This document shows positions 36,232 through 44,117 of a stretch of DNA of 60,934 bases, piece by piece. The stretch is taken from positions 1 through 60,934 of the forward strand of contig NZ_JADNOH010000077.1 in assembly GCF_015557435.1 (NCBI RefSeq). Direction: 5' to 3'. Position numbers and translations under genes: made by a program. The DNA comes from Collinsella aerofaciens (GTDB lineage Bacteria; Actinomycetota; Coriobacteriia; Coriobacteriales; Coriobacteriaceae). Under the pieces are notes generated by a model, which searched no databases, was not told the origin of the DNA, and was given only the letters and a program-made list of their open reading frames with translations. The number at the start of each line of letters is the position of its first letter. The first letter of the stretch is position 1.

Positions 36232-36816
36232 TTAGCGCTTGATCTCGATATCGTCGAGCTTGACGTCCATGGCCTCGGTCTTGGCCTCGGCGATGTCGTC
36301 GGCAAATTCCAGAGACTTCATCATGGTCTCGACGGCGTCCTTGTGCTCCTCGACGTTGTCGATGCGCACGTAGACGCTGCCGCCTGCTTCGGTGAAGTAC
36401 TCAGTCGTCACGCCGCCCGAGTGTGTATAGGAAGCGTTGCGCCAAGTCTTGCCGTTGTACTTGACGGGGTCATTCTCGGTCCACTCAAAGCTGGCATTCC
36501 ACTTTGCCTCGTAGTCGAACAGCTCGTCAGCGTTCTTGTCAGAGTCGAAGACAGGGATGAAGCGATCGCTGGCGTGCTCGCTCTCGGTGAACTTAAACTG
36601 GGCCCTGTCGGCGGTATCGCCTGCGACGTCGGTGACCTCGACGCCCTCGGGGACCTCGACCTTAAACCAGATGAAGTCGGTCCTCATATCCGCGGCTGGC
36701 TTTTCCGCACCGCCACCGCTGCCGGTAGCTCCACCGCTTCCGCCACAGCCCACCAGGGCAACCGCGGCAAAGAGACTGATGCAGAGGGTGAGAATCGCAA
36801 AGGCCTTCTTTTTCAT
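36232..36816 (-). CDS. Lipoprotein, paralogue A of a tandem pair
   Basis: The 194-residue product has a lipoprotein signal ending in LVGCGG (lipobox Cys near residue 24), a Gly/Ser linker and one beta-rich domain. The shared core with the next gene is TDFIWFKVEVPEGV, DRFIPVF, W.END.V.YNGKTW and a closing EFADDI. The family is not recognised. It would sit on the outer face of the membrane. A GAGGAGGAC site precedes the ATG. Downstream is a strong terminator, and upstream (36890-36907) is an 18-base element also found near the paralogue. Confidence 0.82.
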   Translation of the reverse strand: MKKKAFAILTLCISLFAAVALVGCGGSGGATGSGGGAEKPAADMRTDFIWFKVEVPEGVEVTDVAGDTADRAQFKFTESEHASDRFIPVFDSDKNADELFDYEAKWNASFEWTENDPVKYNGKTWRNASYTHSGGVTTEYFTEAGGSVYVRIDNVEEHKDAVETMMKSLEFADDIAEAKTEAMDVKLDDIEIKR

Positions 36817-36889
36817 GGTCGTGTCCTCCTCGATCTGTAACCGCCCATGGATTACCTGCCTTTACTGTACGCGCGAGCGGCTCGTTCGA

Positions 36890-36907
36890 GTGGGCCATGT
36901 GTCCCAT
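36890..36907. repeat. Shared 18-base element, copy 1
   Basis: GTGGGCCATGTGTCCCAT lies 73 bases upstream of the lipoprotein A start. An identical copy is at 37853-37870, upstream of lipoprotein B. Confidence 0.7.
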
Positions 36908-36952
36908 TCTGAGGGCCGGATTTGCGCCATTAAGTGGCAATATGCGGGGTCC

Positions 36953-36987
36953 AAAAGAGGGGAGGGCCGATGCTGTCGGCCCTCCCC
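36953..36987 (-). terminator. Terminator after the second lipoprotein gene
   Basis: On the minus strand a 12-bp perfect stem GGGGAGGGCCGA/TCGGCCCTCCCC with a 5-base loop runs into TCTTTT. Confidence 0.88.
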
Positions 36988-37057
36988 GGGGTTGGGTGCC
37001 CGTTGCTTTAATGGGGCGCATGTGCGCAGGTGCGCGTAGGCGCGTGCGGGTGTCCCG

Positions 37058-37657
37058 TTACTCGAGCTCGATGCTCGAAATCTCGACTTCACGTGCCTCG
37101 TCAACTGCTTTCTTCATGTCGTCGGGGAACTCGATGGAGTTGAGGAGCGCTTCGGCTTCTTTCTTGTGAAGGTCGACGTTCCTAATCATGATATAGACGC
37201 TTCCCGTGTCGACGTCGGTAAAGAGGTAGGTATAAGTGCCGCCGTTGTCCTTGCACGTTCCGGTGAGCCATGTTCTACCGTTGTACTCGACGGGGTCGCC
37301 ATCCTCCCACTGGAACGTTCCGGTGTGCCTTTCGGCCTGCTCTGCAAAGGACTCTTCGGCCGTCATCTTCTCTTGCCAAACGGGGATGAAACGGTCGACT
37401 GTGGTGTTCTCGTTCTCGGGGAAGGTGAGCTGGACCCTGTCGGCATTCTTGCCGGCGGAGTCGCTTACGCCGACGCCCTCGGGCATCTCCACCTTAAACC
37501 AGATGAAGTCGGTCTTCTTGGCGACGGGGGCCTTTTCCTTGCTCTCGCTCTTGGGGGCGCTGCCGCCGCCCGATGCGCTCCCGCCGCAGCCGACAAGGGC
37601 AAACGCGGCAAAGAGGGCGATGCAGAGGGAAAGGATCGATAGGGTCTTTTTCTTCAT
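37058..37657 (-). CDS. Lipoprotein, paralogue B of a tandem pair
   Basis: The 199-residue protein opens MKKKTLSILSLCIALFAA with lipobox ALVGCGG and shares the core TDFIWFKVEMPEGVG, DRFIPVW, DGDPVEYNGRTW and IEFPDDM with paralogue A. The signal peptide is nearly identical to that of paralogue A while the mature domain has drifted, as expected after an old tandem duplication. GGAGGA precedes the ATG. The domain ends in acidic, helical sequence. Function is not known; extracytoplasmic ligand binding is plausible. Confidence 0.82.
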   Translation of the reverse strand: MKKKTLSILSLCIALFAAFALVGCGGSASGGGSAPKSESKEKAPVAKKTDFIWFKVEMPEGVGVSDSAGKNADRVQLTFPENENTTVDRFIPVWQEKMTAEESFAEQAERHTGTFQWEDGDPVEYNGRTWLTGTCKDNGGTYTYLFTDVDTGSVYIMIRNVDLHKKEAEALLNSIEFPDDMKKAVDEAREVEISSIELE

Positions 37658-37852
37658 GGTGGCGTCCTCCTTGTCTGCCAGGGACATCGTGTGCCGCGGA
37701 TCGCTGGGGCGGCGGTTACGCGCACGCGATGGCTTTGTTTGCTGTGCTGTTGTTCCTCCATTCGTCGTCCGGTGCCGTGATGAGCTTGCCCCAACATAGG
37801 GCTCCCTACTTATATGTATGCCCCAGTTGCCGCTGCCCGGAAGTCTCGAAAG

Positions 37853-37870
37853 GTGGGCCATGTGTCCCAT
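37853..37870. repeat. Shared 18-base element, copy 2
   Basis: GTGGGCCATGTGTCCCAT is identical to 36890-36907. It lies 195 bases upstream of lipoprotein B, in the 374-bp divergent gap that otherwise holds the fchA promoter and a leader hairpin (CGGTCGG 37977-37983 with CCGACCG 37998-38004). Confidence 0.7.
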
Positions 37871-37925
37871 GTTTGCGTTGCTGTCGCCTATCGTGTGCCA
37901 TAGAAATCCGCGATGGCCAGGTGCG

Positions 37926-37954
37926 CTGACGCCCATGTGCTTATGGGCTAGACT
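37926..37954 (+). promoter_or_regulatory. Promoter of fchA-folD
   Basis: CTGACG (37926-37931), a 17-base spacer and TAGACT (37949-37954) lie 77 bases before the fchA start. A GC-rich leader hairpin sits between promoter and gene. Confidence 0.5.
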
Positions 37955-38031
37955 TAGCACCATTATGTGATCGATGCGGTCGGTCGGCGGTTGCCACCCG
38001 ACCGATGTATATGACTTGAAGGTGCATGCGT

Positions 38032-38664
38032 ATGAGCCAAGAGATGATGGACAAGACCTGCCGCGGGTTTGCCGAGGCGCTTGCCGCGCGCGAGCCGGTG
38101 CCCGGCGGCGGCAGCGCGAGCGCCTTTGTGGGTGCGCTGGGCGCCTCGCTGTGCGGGATGGTCGCGCGCTACGGCGCGACCAATCCCGCGCTTGCCGATC
38201 GCGCGGATGACCTGACGCGTGCGTTTGCCCAGGCTGATGAGCTAGCCCAGGAGCTTGTCGAGTTGGTTGCCGAGGACGTTCGTGCCTATGGGCAGGTGTC
38301 CGCGGCGTACGGTATTCCGCGTGACGATCCGGCTCGAGCGACCGCGATTCAGGATGCGCTGCATGTGGCCGCTATGCCGCCGTATCGCATTATGGATGCC
38401 TGCGGGCGTGCACTGGCGCTGCTCGAGGACATGGCCGACAAGGGTTCGCGTCAGCTGCTGTCCGATGTGGCGTGCGGCGCCGTGTTCTGCCGTTCCGCTA
38501 TGCAGGGCGCGAGCTTGACGCTCTTTGCGAACACCACGTCTATGAAGGATCGCGCTCGTGCTGAGGAGCTCGAGACGGCGTGTGATGAGTTGCTCGACAC
38601 GTGGTTGCCGCGCGCCGATGCGCTGGCGCGCCGCGCCGCCGACGCTGCAAGGAAGAGAGGATAG
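38032..38664 (+). CDS. fchA: Methenyltetrahydrofolate cyclohydrolase, FTCD-C/FchA type
   Basis: The 210-residue all-helical protein belongs to the formiminotransferase-cyclodeaminase C-terminal family. It has the glycine-rich folate loop REPVPGGGSASAFVGALGASL near the N-terminus. It should open the ring of methenyl-THF to 10-formyl-THF, or the reverse. ATG 38032 was chosen because GAAGGTG is 8 bases upstream; ATG 38026 is too close. It is followed after 2 bases by folD, which appears to lack the cyclohydrolase residues, supporting this role over cyclodeaminase. Confidence 0.87.
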   Translation: MSQEMMDKTCRGFAEALAAREPVPGGGSASAFVGALGASLCGMVARYGATNPALADRADDLTRAFAQADELAQELVELVAEDVRAYGQVSAAYGIPRDDPARATAIQDALHVAAMPPYRIMDACGRALALLEDMADKGSRQLLSDVACGAVFCRSAMQGASLTLFANTTSMKDRARAEELETACDELLDTWLPRADALARRAADAARKRG

Positions 38665-38666
38665 CC

Positions 38667-39521
38667 ATGGCTGAACTGCTGAAGGGTGCTCCCGTTGCTC
38701 GCGCTTTGACTGAGGAGCTCGCTGCTCGCTGCGCAGCCCTGCGCGAGCGGGGCGTTGTTCCGACGTTGGCTATCGTGCGTGTGGGTGAACGCGAGGACGA
38801 CCTATCCTACGAGCGCGGTGCGCTCAAGCGCTGCGAGAAGGTTGGCATTGAAGCTCGCCGCGTTTTGCTTCCCGCCGATGTTTCGCAGGACGAGCTGTTG
38901 GCGGCCATCGAGGACATAAATGCCGACTCGGCTGTTCATGGCTGTCTGATGTTCCGCCCGCTGCCTGCTGGGCTTGATGAGGATGCGGTTGCCGCGGCAC
39001 TCGATCCTGCCAAGGACGTTGACTCCATGACGCCGGCTTCGCTGCTCACCACGCTTTCGGGGCGCGGCGAGGGTTTTGCCCCCTGTACAGCCGAAGCCGT
39101 GCTTGCTCTGCTGGATCATTACGGCGTTGAGCTGGATGGGGCTAAGGTTGCTGTGGTCGGGCGCTCGCTGGTGATCGGGCGTCCTGTTGCCGCCATGCTT
39201 ACGGCGCGCAATGCGACCGTGACAACGTGCCATACGCATACGCGCGACCTTGCTGCCGAGTGCCGTGCTGCCGACATTGTGGTTGCCGCCGTTGGACGCG
39301 CGCGCACGATTGGCGTGGACGCGGTTCGCGAGGGCCAGACGATCATCGATGTTGGCATTAATTGGGACGAGGCCGCTGGCAAGCTGGTCGGGGACGCCGA
39401 TTTTGATGCCGCGGAGTCGGTTGTTAACGCCATCACGCCCGTGCCGGGCGGCGTGGGCGCTGTGACGACGGCGATCCTCGCCAAACACGTGATCGAGGCG
39501 GCCGAGCGCGCATCGAAATAG
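38667..39521 (+). CDS. folD: FolD-type methylenetetrahydrofolate dehydrogenase, cyclohydrolase site altered
   Basis: FolD normally does both the NAD(P)-linked dehydrogenation of methylene-THF and the cyclohydrolase step. The 284-residue protein has the Rossmann part VVGRSLVIGRPVA, KDVDSMTPASLL and the end motif TPVPGGVGAVTTA. The catalytic stretch Y-x3-K is YERGALKR here, so the lysine equal to E. coli Lys56 is an alanine. The VQLPLP loop reads MFRPLP, losing the glutamine. Both changes hit the cyclohydrolase reaction, while the dehydrogenase parts remain. ATG 38667 follows GAAGAGAGG. It is in operon with fchA, which would do the missing step. Confidence 0.9.
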   Translation: MAELLKGAPVARALTEELAARCAALRERGVVPTLAIVRVGEREDDLSYERGALKRCEKVGIEARRVLLPADVSQDELLAAIEDINADSAVHGCLMFRPLPAGLDEDAVAAALDPAKDVDSMTPASLLTTLSGRGEGFAPCTAEAVLALLDHYGVELDGAKVAVVGRSLVIGRPVAAMLTARNATVTTCHTHTRDLAAECRAADIVVAAVGRARTIGVDAVREGQTIIDVGINWDEAAGKLVGDADFDAAESVVNAITPVPGGVGAVTTAILAKHVIEAAERASK

Positions 39522-39554
39522 GCGTTTTGGGCTGTTTGAGGGGTTAGTTCTATA

Positions 39555-39793
39555 CCCCGTGGACAAAAAATGCCAAATATGAGTACTGTTGCCAAGATAG
39601 TCACATATATTTTAGGTCAAATAGGCTCTCTAACGATATTTATTATCGATAGAGAGCCTATTTTATTGGACCTATGAGGAATTACATCATCTAATTTTTG
39701 AACAAATGAAGACTTTCGACACCCATACGTAGCAAAATTGCTGTTACTAAATTGGTGACAGTACTCATATTTGGCATTTTTTGACCACAGGGG
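39555..39793. mobile_element. AT-rich MITE-like element with long terminal inverted repeats
   Basis: The ends 39555-39595 and 39752-39793 are inverted copies over about 41 bases, with only a few differences; the core AAAAAATGCCAAATATGAGT is identical. Inside is a second strong hairpin, AAATAGGCTCTCTA (39619-39632) with its complement ending at 39663. The element is far richer in A and T than the neighbours and has no convincing gene. It lies between folD and the C69 gene. No clear target duplication is visible. The inner hairpin may also stop folD transcription. Confidence 0.75.
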
Positions 39794-39875
39794 TTGCCAG
39801 CGCCGTGGTTTCGCCCTTTCTGCGCCGAAGCGATACACTGTTGCCGTTTGATTTCTTCGCTCAAGGAGGATGCGC

Positions 39876-41399
39876 ATGCCGTGCACAACGATTTTGGTTG
39901 GTAAGAACACGAGCTACGACGGGTCGACGTTGGTTGCCCGCAACGAGGACTCGTCCAACGGGGTGTTTGAGCCCAAGCGTATGCGCGTGGTGCATCCCGA
40001 CGAGCAGCCGCGCGTCTACACGAGTGTCCTGAGTCACCTGACCGTTGAACTGCCCGATAACCCCATGCGCTACACGAGCGTCCCCGATGTTGTCCCGGGC
40101 CACGGCATCTGGGCCGAGGCCGGTTTCAACGAGTTCAATGTGGGCATGTCCGCAACCGAGACGCTCACCACCAACGAGCGCGTCCGCGGTGCCGACCCGC
40201 TTGTGGACTACGTGCCCGCCAAGGGCAACGAGGGTGAGGACGGCTATGTGCCGGCGCAGCCTGGTGGCCTGGGTGAGGAGGATATGGTGACCCTGGTCCT
40301 GCCCTACGCCAAGTCCGCCCGCGACGGCGTTCGTATCCTGGGCGACCTGCTCGAGCGCTACGGCACCTACGAGAACAACGGCATCGCCTTTAGCGACGTT
40401 GACGAGATCTGGTGGCTCGAGACCATCGGCGGCCACCACTGGATCGCCAAGCGCGTGCCCGACGACGCCTATGTGACCATGCCCAACCAACTGGGTATCG
40501 ACAGTTTTGACCTGGATGACGCCGAGGGCGCCCAGGCCGACCACATGTGCTCTGCCGACCTGCGCGCCTGGATGGCCGAGTGGCATCTGGACCTGACGCT
40601 GGGTGTCGAGGGCGACGGTCCGGCTGCGGTCTTCAACCCGCGCGAGGCCTTTGGCTCGCACAGCGACAGCGACCACGTCTACAACACGCCGCGCGCCTGG
40701 TACATGCAGCGCTGCCTCAACCCCAGCGACGTGTGGGATGGTCCCGAGGCAGACTATACGCCCGAGAGCGACGACATCCCCTGGAGCCGCGTGCCCGAGC
40801 GCAAGGTGACCATCGAGGACATTAAGTACGTGCTCTCCAGCCACTACCAGGGCACGGAGTACGACTGCTACGGCAGCAAGGGCACGCCCGCCACGCGCGG
40901 CGCCTATCGTCCCATCGGCATCAACCGCAACAGCCAGCTCGCCGTGCTGCAGCTGCGTCCCTATGCGCAGCCGGCCTATCGCGCCGTGCAGTGGATGGCC
41001 TTTGGCTCCAACTCGTTTAACGCGCTGGTCCCGCTGTACGCCAACGTCGAGACCATGCCCGAGTACTACGCCGACACGCAGGCCCGCGTGACCTCCGAGA
41101 ACTTTTACTGGGCCAACCGCCTGATCGGCGCGCTCGCCGACGTTCGCTTCCACGAGTGTGGTCGCGCGGTTGAGGACTACCAAGAGAAGGTCGGCGGCAT
41201 GGGCCACAAGCACATCCACGACGTCGATGCCGCCGTGGCAGCGCTGCCCGAGGCCGAGGTTTCCGCCGAGCTGGCGCGCGCCAACGAGGCCTTCGCCGAG
41301 CTTGTGCGCGTGGAGACCGATGCCCTGCTGGGTAAGGTGCTCTACACCACGAGCTGCGCCATGAAGAATTCCTTCGCGATGAACGATAACATCAGGTAA
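39876..41399 (+). CDS. C69 family dipeptidase
   Basis: This Ntn-fold dipeptidase has 507 residues. Cys3 in MPCTTILVGK would be the N-terminal nucleophile, consistent with removal of the first residues; GSTLVARNEDS (about 16-26) is the conserved family block. GHGIWAEAGFNEFNVGMSAT and VDEIWWLETIGGHHW also match PepD-like enzymes. There is no signal peptide, so it is probably cytosolic. ATG 39876 has AAGGAGG 6 bases before it; the ATG at 39870 lies directly against that site. Its only upstream neighbour is the MITE-like element. Confidence 0.9.
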   Translation: MPCTTILVGKNTSYDGSTLVARNEDSSNGVFEPKRMRVVHPDEQPRVYTSVLSHLTVELPDNPMRYTSVPDVVPGHGIWAEAGFNEFNVGMSATETLTTNERVRGADPLVDYVPAKGNEGEDGYVPAQPGGLGEEDMVTLVLPYAKSARDGVRILGDLLERYGTYENNGIAFSDVDEIWWLETIGGHHWIAKRVPDDAYVTMPNQLGIDSFDLDDAEGAQADHMCSADLRAWMAEWHLDLTLGVEGDGPAAVFNPREAFGSHSDSDHVYNTPRAWYMQRCLNPSDVWDGPEADYTPESDDIPWSRVPERKVTIEDIKYVLSSHYQGTEYDCYGSKGTPATRGAYRPIGINRNSQLAVLQLRPYAQPAYRAVQWMAFGSNSFNALVPLYANVETMPEYYADTQARVTSENFYWANRLIGALADVRFHECGRAVEDYQEKVGGMGHKHIHDVDAAVAALPEAEVSAELARANEAFAELVRVETDALLGKVLYTTSCAMKNSFAMNDNIR

Positions 41400-41470
41400 A
41401 ACGCTTTGTCGCTTTCGCGCAATCTTGGGTACAAGAAGGCCAATGCAGTTGTTCATGATTGGAGCCAACC

Positions 41471-41887
41471 ATGGTTATGAAATTCGATCAGCTTGTTAAC
41501 GGCGCCATCAACGTAGGCTTTGGCGCCGCTGCCGTTGCCGTCGAGGGAGGCAAGAAGGTCCTTGACGACCTCAACGCCAAGGGCGAGCAGGTGCGCAAGG
41601 ACGCCGACACTCCCGATATCGCCCGCAGCGTATCCGATATGTTCGAGCAGGCCGGCGGCACCATCTCCGACCTTACCGAGCGCCTGGGCATGCAGGGCGA
41701 GACCGCGGCGCAGCGCGTGCTCGATGAGCTCATCCTTGCTCGCGTCCGCGTCATGACCGCGCCGGAGCGCACGGCCTTCCTGGCCCACGTGCGCGACATC
41801 GTCGATTCGGTCGAGGACAACGTGACCTCGGTGCCCGTCGAGTCCGTTGAGCCCGACGACGCAGAGGACGCCGAAGAGGCCGAGTAG
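41471..41887 (+). CDS. Phasin-like coiled-coil protein
   Basis: The 138-residue protein has a small hydrophobic N-terminal segment (NGAINVGFGAAAVAVEGG). A helical central part follows with TISDLTERLGMQGETAAQRVLDEL and RVRVMTAPERTAFLAHVRDI, and then an acidic tail (PDDAEDAEEAE). This pattern resembles phasin or poly(hydroxyalkanoate) granule-associated proteins and the small partners of UbiB kinases. It ends 8 bases before the UbiB-family gene, so the two form an operon. ATG 41471 was preferred over TTG 41459 because GGAG lies just before it. The function is not known. Confidence 0.7.
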   Translation: MVMKFDQLVNGAINVGFGAAAVAVEGGKKVLDDLNAKGEQVRKDADTPDIARSVSDMFEQAGGTISDLTERLGMQGETAAQRVLDELILARVRVMTAPERTAFLAHVRDIVDSVEDNVTSVPVESVEPDDAEDAEEAE

Positions 41888-41895
41888 TAGCGCAG

Positions 41896-43659
41896 ATGGC
41901 AGATCCCACCACCGATTACAACAATCAAGATCCCTTGTGTGACGAGGCGGCAGTTGTCGACGAAGTCGAGGCTGCCGTCTCGGGCACTCGCAAGAAGCCC
42001 CGCGCCGTGGACATGGTGCCTGAGGAGCCCGACGCCATGGCTCCGTGCGACGAGTACCAGCTAACGCCGGCGGGTCGTCGCGAGCGCATTGGACAGATCG
42101 TCCGCCTCGTCAAAAAATACCGCGTGTGGGACAACCTCACGCCGGTGCGCCTGCGCCGCCTGCTCGAGGAGCTCGGCCCCATGTTCGTCAAGATGGGGCA
42201 GATTTTGGCCAACCGGTCCGAGATTCTGCCGCAGCGATTTTGCGACGAGCTGCGTCGTCTGCGCTCCGATGTAGAGCCGGTGCCGTACGAGGTGGTGCTT
42301 CGCTGCCTAGAGGAGGAATACGGCCTGCGTCTGGGGGAGATGTTCGACGCGATCGACCCCAACCCGCTTGGCAGCGCCTCGCTCGCGCAGGTGCACCGTG
42401 CTCGCTTGGTGACGGGCGAGGACGTGGCCGTCAAGGTGCAGCGCCCCGGTGCGCAACAGGTCATGGCCCAGGACATCGATATCATCCGCTCGGTGGTGCG
42501 CATCGTTTCCAAGTTCGTCAACACCGATCAATTCGTTGACTTGCACGGCGTGGTCGAGGAACTGTGGACCTCGTTTCGCGAGGAGACCAACTTTTTGGCC
42601 GAGGCCAAAAACCTCAACGACTTTTACGAGTTCCATAAGAGCGTGCGCGGCGTGTCGTGTCCCAAGTCCTACTTGGATCTGTGCACCGAGCACGTCGTGG
42701 TCATGGATTACATCGATGGCATCTCGATTGCCGACCCCGAGCGCCTGGTGGCCGAGGGCTACGACCTGGAGAAGATTGGCTCGACGATTGTCGAGGACTA
42801 TTCGACGCAGGTGCTCGACGACGGCTTTTTCCATGCCGATCCGCATGCGGGAAACATCATTCTCAAGGACGGTATCGTCTACTTTATCGACCTGGGCATG
42901 GTCGGACGCATGTCGAGCCACGATCGTGGCATCGTCAAGGACATGATTTTTGCCGTGGCCGAGGGTGACGTGCCCAAACTCAAGGACTCGCTCATGCGCT
43001 TTGCCGTGACACGCGGCGATTCGGCTGAGCTCGATCACTCGGCATTTTTGTCCGATCTGGACTTTATCGTTGCCGACTTTGCGGGTCTCGATCTTAAGGA
43101 CCTGGACATCGGCGAGTTCTTGACCTCATTGCTGAACTTGGCACGCAAGAACGACGTTGAGCTGCCGAGCGTGGTGACGATGTTCGCGCGCGGCATGGTG
43201 ACGCTCGAGGGCCTGCTGACCGAGTACATGCCCAACGTCAACATGATCCAGATCATCCAGACGCATATCAAAAACGAGAAGAGCACCTACGCGCGCATGC
43301 GCGACATGAGTCGCGATTTTGCGGCGAGCAGCTACCGTGCGGCCAAGGGCTCGCTCGAGGCGGCTGAGTACCTGGGGCTGGCGTCGCGTATGCTCACGCG
43401 CGGTCAGCTTAAGGTGAACCTGCAGCTCATGAGCAGCGACAAGGCGCTGCGTCAGATAGGCGGCATCGTCGACCGCATGTCAATGGCCATCGTCATCGCC
43501 GGCCTGTTTATCGGCTCTTCGGTGGTTTACTACGCGCGCATCGAGCCTGTTGTGCTCGGTATTCCGGTCATCGGCTTTTTTGGCTACGTGAGTGCGCTGG
43601 TTTTGGCGCTCATGCTGGGCCGCAATATCTGGCGCAACAGTCACGGCGGCAAGCACTAG
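41896..43659 (+). CDS. UbiB/AarF/ABC1 family atypical kinase
   Basis: The 587-residue protein has the family hallmarks: KMGQ (about 98-101) that blocks normal kinase activity, an Ala-rich loop LGSASLAQVHRA, AVKVQRP, the catalytic-like DPHAGN (about 315) and metal-site IDLGMVG (about 330). Two membrane helices end the chain (about 530-580). UbiB proteins act as ATPases that handle isoprenoid lipids, best known for ubiquinone. An anaerobe would use menaquinone or none, so the lipid partner is unclear. It is in operon with the phasin-like gene and closed by a terminator. Confidence 0.92.
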   Translation: MADPTTDYNNQDPLCDEAAVVDEVEAAVSGTRKKPRAVDMVPEEPDAMAPCDEYQLTPAGRRERIGQIVRLVKKYRVWDNLTPVRLRRLLEELGPMFVKMGQILANRSEILPQRFCDELRRLRSDVEPVPYEVVLRCLEEEYGLRLGEMFDAIDPNPLGSASLAQVHRARLVTGEDVAVKVQRPGAQQVMAQDIDIIRSVVRIVSKFVNTDQFVDLHGVVEELWTSFREETNFLAEAKNLNDFYEFHKSVRGVSCPKSYLDLCTEHVVVMDYIDGISIADPERLVAEGYDLEKIGSTIVEDYSTQVLDDGFFHADPHAGNIILKDGIVYFIDLGMVGRMSSHDRGIVKDMIFAVAEGDVPKLKDSLMRFAVTRGDSAELDHSAFLSDLDFIVADFAGLDLKDLDIGEFLTSLLNLARKNDVELPSVVTMFARGMVTLEGLLTEYMPNVNMIQIIQTHIKNEKSTYARMRDMSRDFAASSYRAAKGSLEAAEYLGLASRMLTRGQLKVNLQLMSSDKALRQIGGIVDRMSMAIVIAGLFIGSSVVYYARIEPVVLGIPVIGFFGYVSALVLALMLGRNIWRNSHGGKH

Positions 43660-43737
43660 CGTAGCTGCGCGGTGTCTTGTCCCACGGCGCCCTTCCATAC
43701 CCAACTCTTTCCTATCGCAAACAATAGCTTTTACCTC

Positions 43738-43765
43738 GGGCTTCGCCTGTGTGCGAGGCCCTTTT
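43738..43765 (+). terminator. Intrinsic terminator after the UbiB gene
   Basis: GGGCTTCGC and GCGAGGCCC pair (one G-U) around a 6-base loop and run into TTTT. The T run overlaps the -35 of the next promoter. Confidence 0.85.
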
Positions 43766-43792
43766 GCGTGATACCATACTGACGGTGATAAT
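43764..43792 (+). promoter_or_regulatory. Promoter of the cobalamin-regulated operon
   Basis: TTGCGT (43764-43769), a 17-base spacer and GATAAT (43787-43792) give a start near 43799, just before the riboswitch. Confidence 0.65.
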
Positions 43793-43802
43793 CAATGGCC
43801 TA

Positions 43803-43972
43803 GATGGTGGTGCGGAGACGCACGAATGCGCGGTTTTCCTGCGCATTTGGGAGAATCGGGGTGCGAATCCCCGGCTGTACCAGTAACCGTAATTCCTCTT
43901 GGCTCGGGATGCTCGCGTCGCAGATCGGACGACGCGCCCGAGCCGTTAAGGTTAAGTCGGATCGCCTCCCAT
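43803..43972 (+). promoter_or_regulatory. Cobalamin riboswitch
   Basis: The leader holds the cobalamin aptamer core: GGGAGAATCGGGGTGCGAAT from 43850, continuing CCCCGGCTGTACCAGTAACC, a variable GC-rich arm, and the closing AAGTCGGATCGCCTCCC near 43954-43970. These are the conserved P3-P6 blocks and 3' element of the class. The 145 bases between the aptamer and the chosen gene start are GC-rich and contain two Shine-Dalgarno-like sites, so control may be at translation or termination. Binding of a corrinoid should lower expression. The exact ends are approximate. Confidence 0.88.
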
Positions 43973-44117
43973 CTTGCATGCGGCTGCGGCGTATGCCGCC
44001 GGTGTGCATAGGGCTCTGGAGGGAAGGGGGACCCCGATGGGGGAACTCGAGCGCAGCATGCGCGATGACGTGGGCCAGCCTCAGGGCAACGCTCCAAGTA
44101 CAGACAGTAGGAGACAA

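Noticed and set aside
39617..39910. A 97-codon minus-strand frame across the MITE-like element
   Set aside because: It crosses the inverted repeat and the C69 start, with no ribosome site or recognisable features.
43850..43893. tRNA-like GGTGCGAATCCCC T-loop pattern
   Set aside because: It is the conserved core of the cobalamin riboswitch; no cloverleaf can be drawn. No tRNA or rRNA genes were found in the window.
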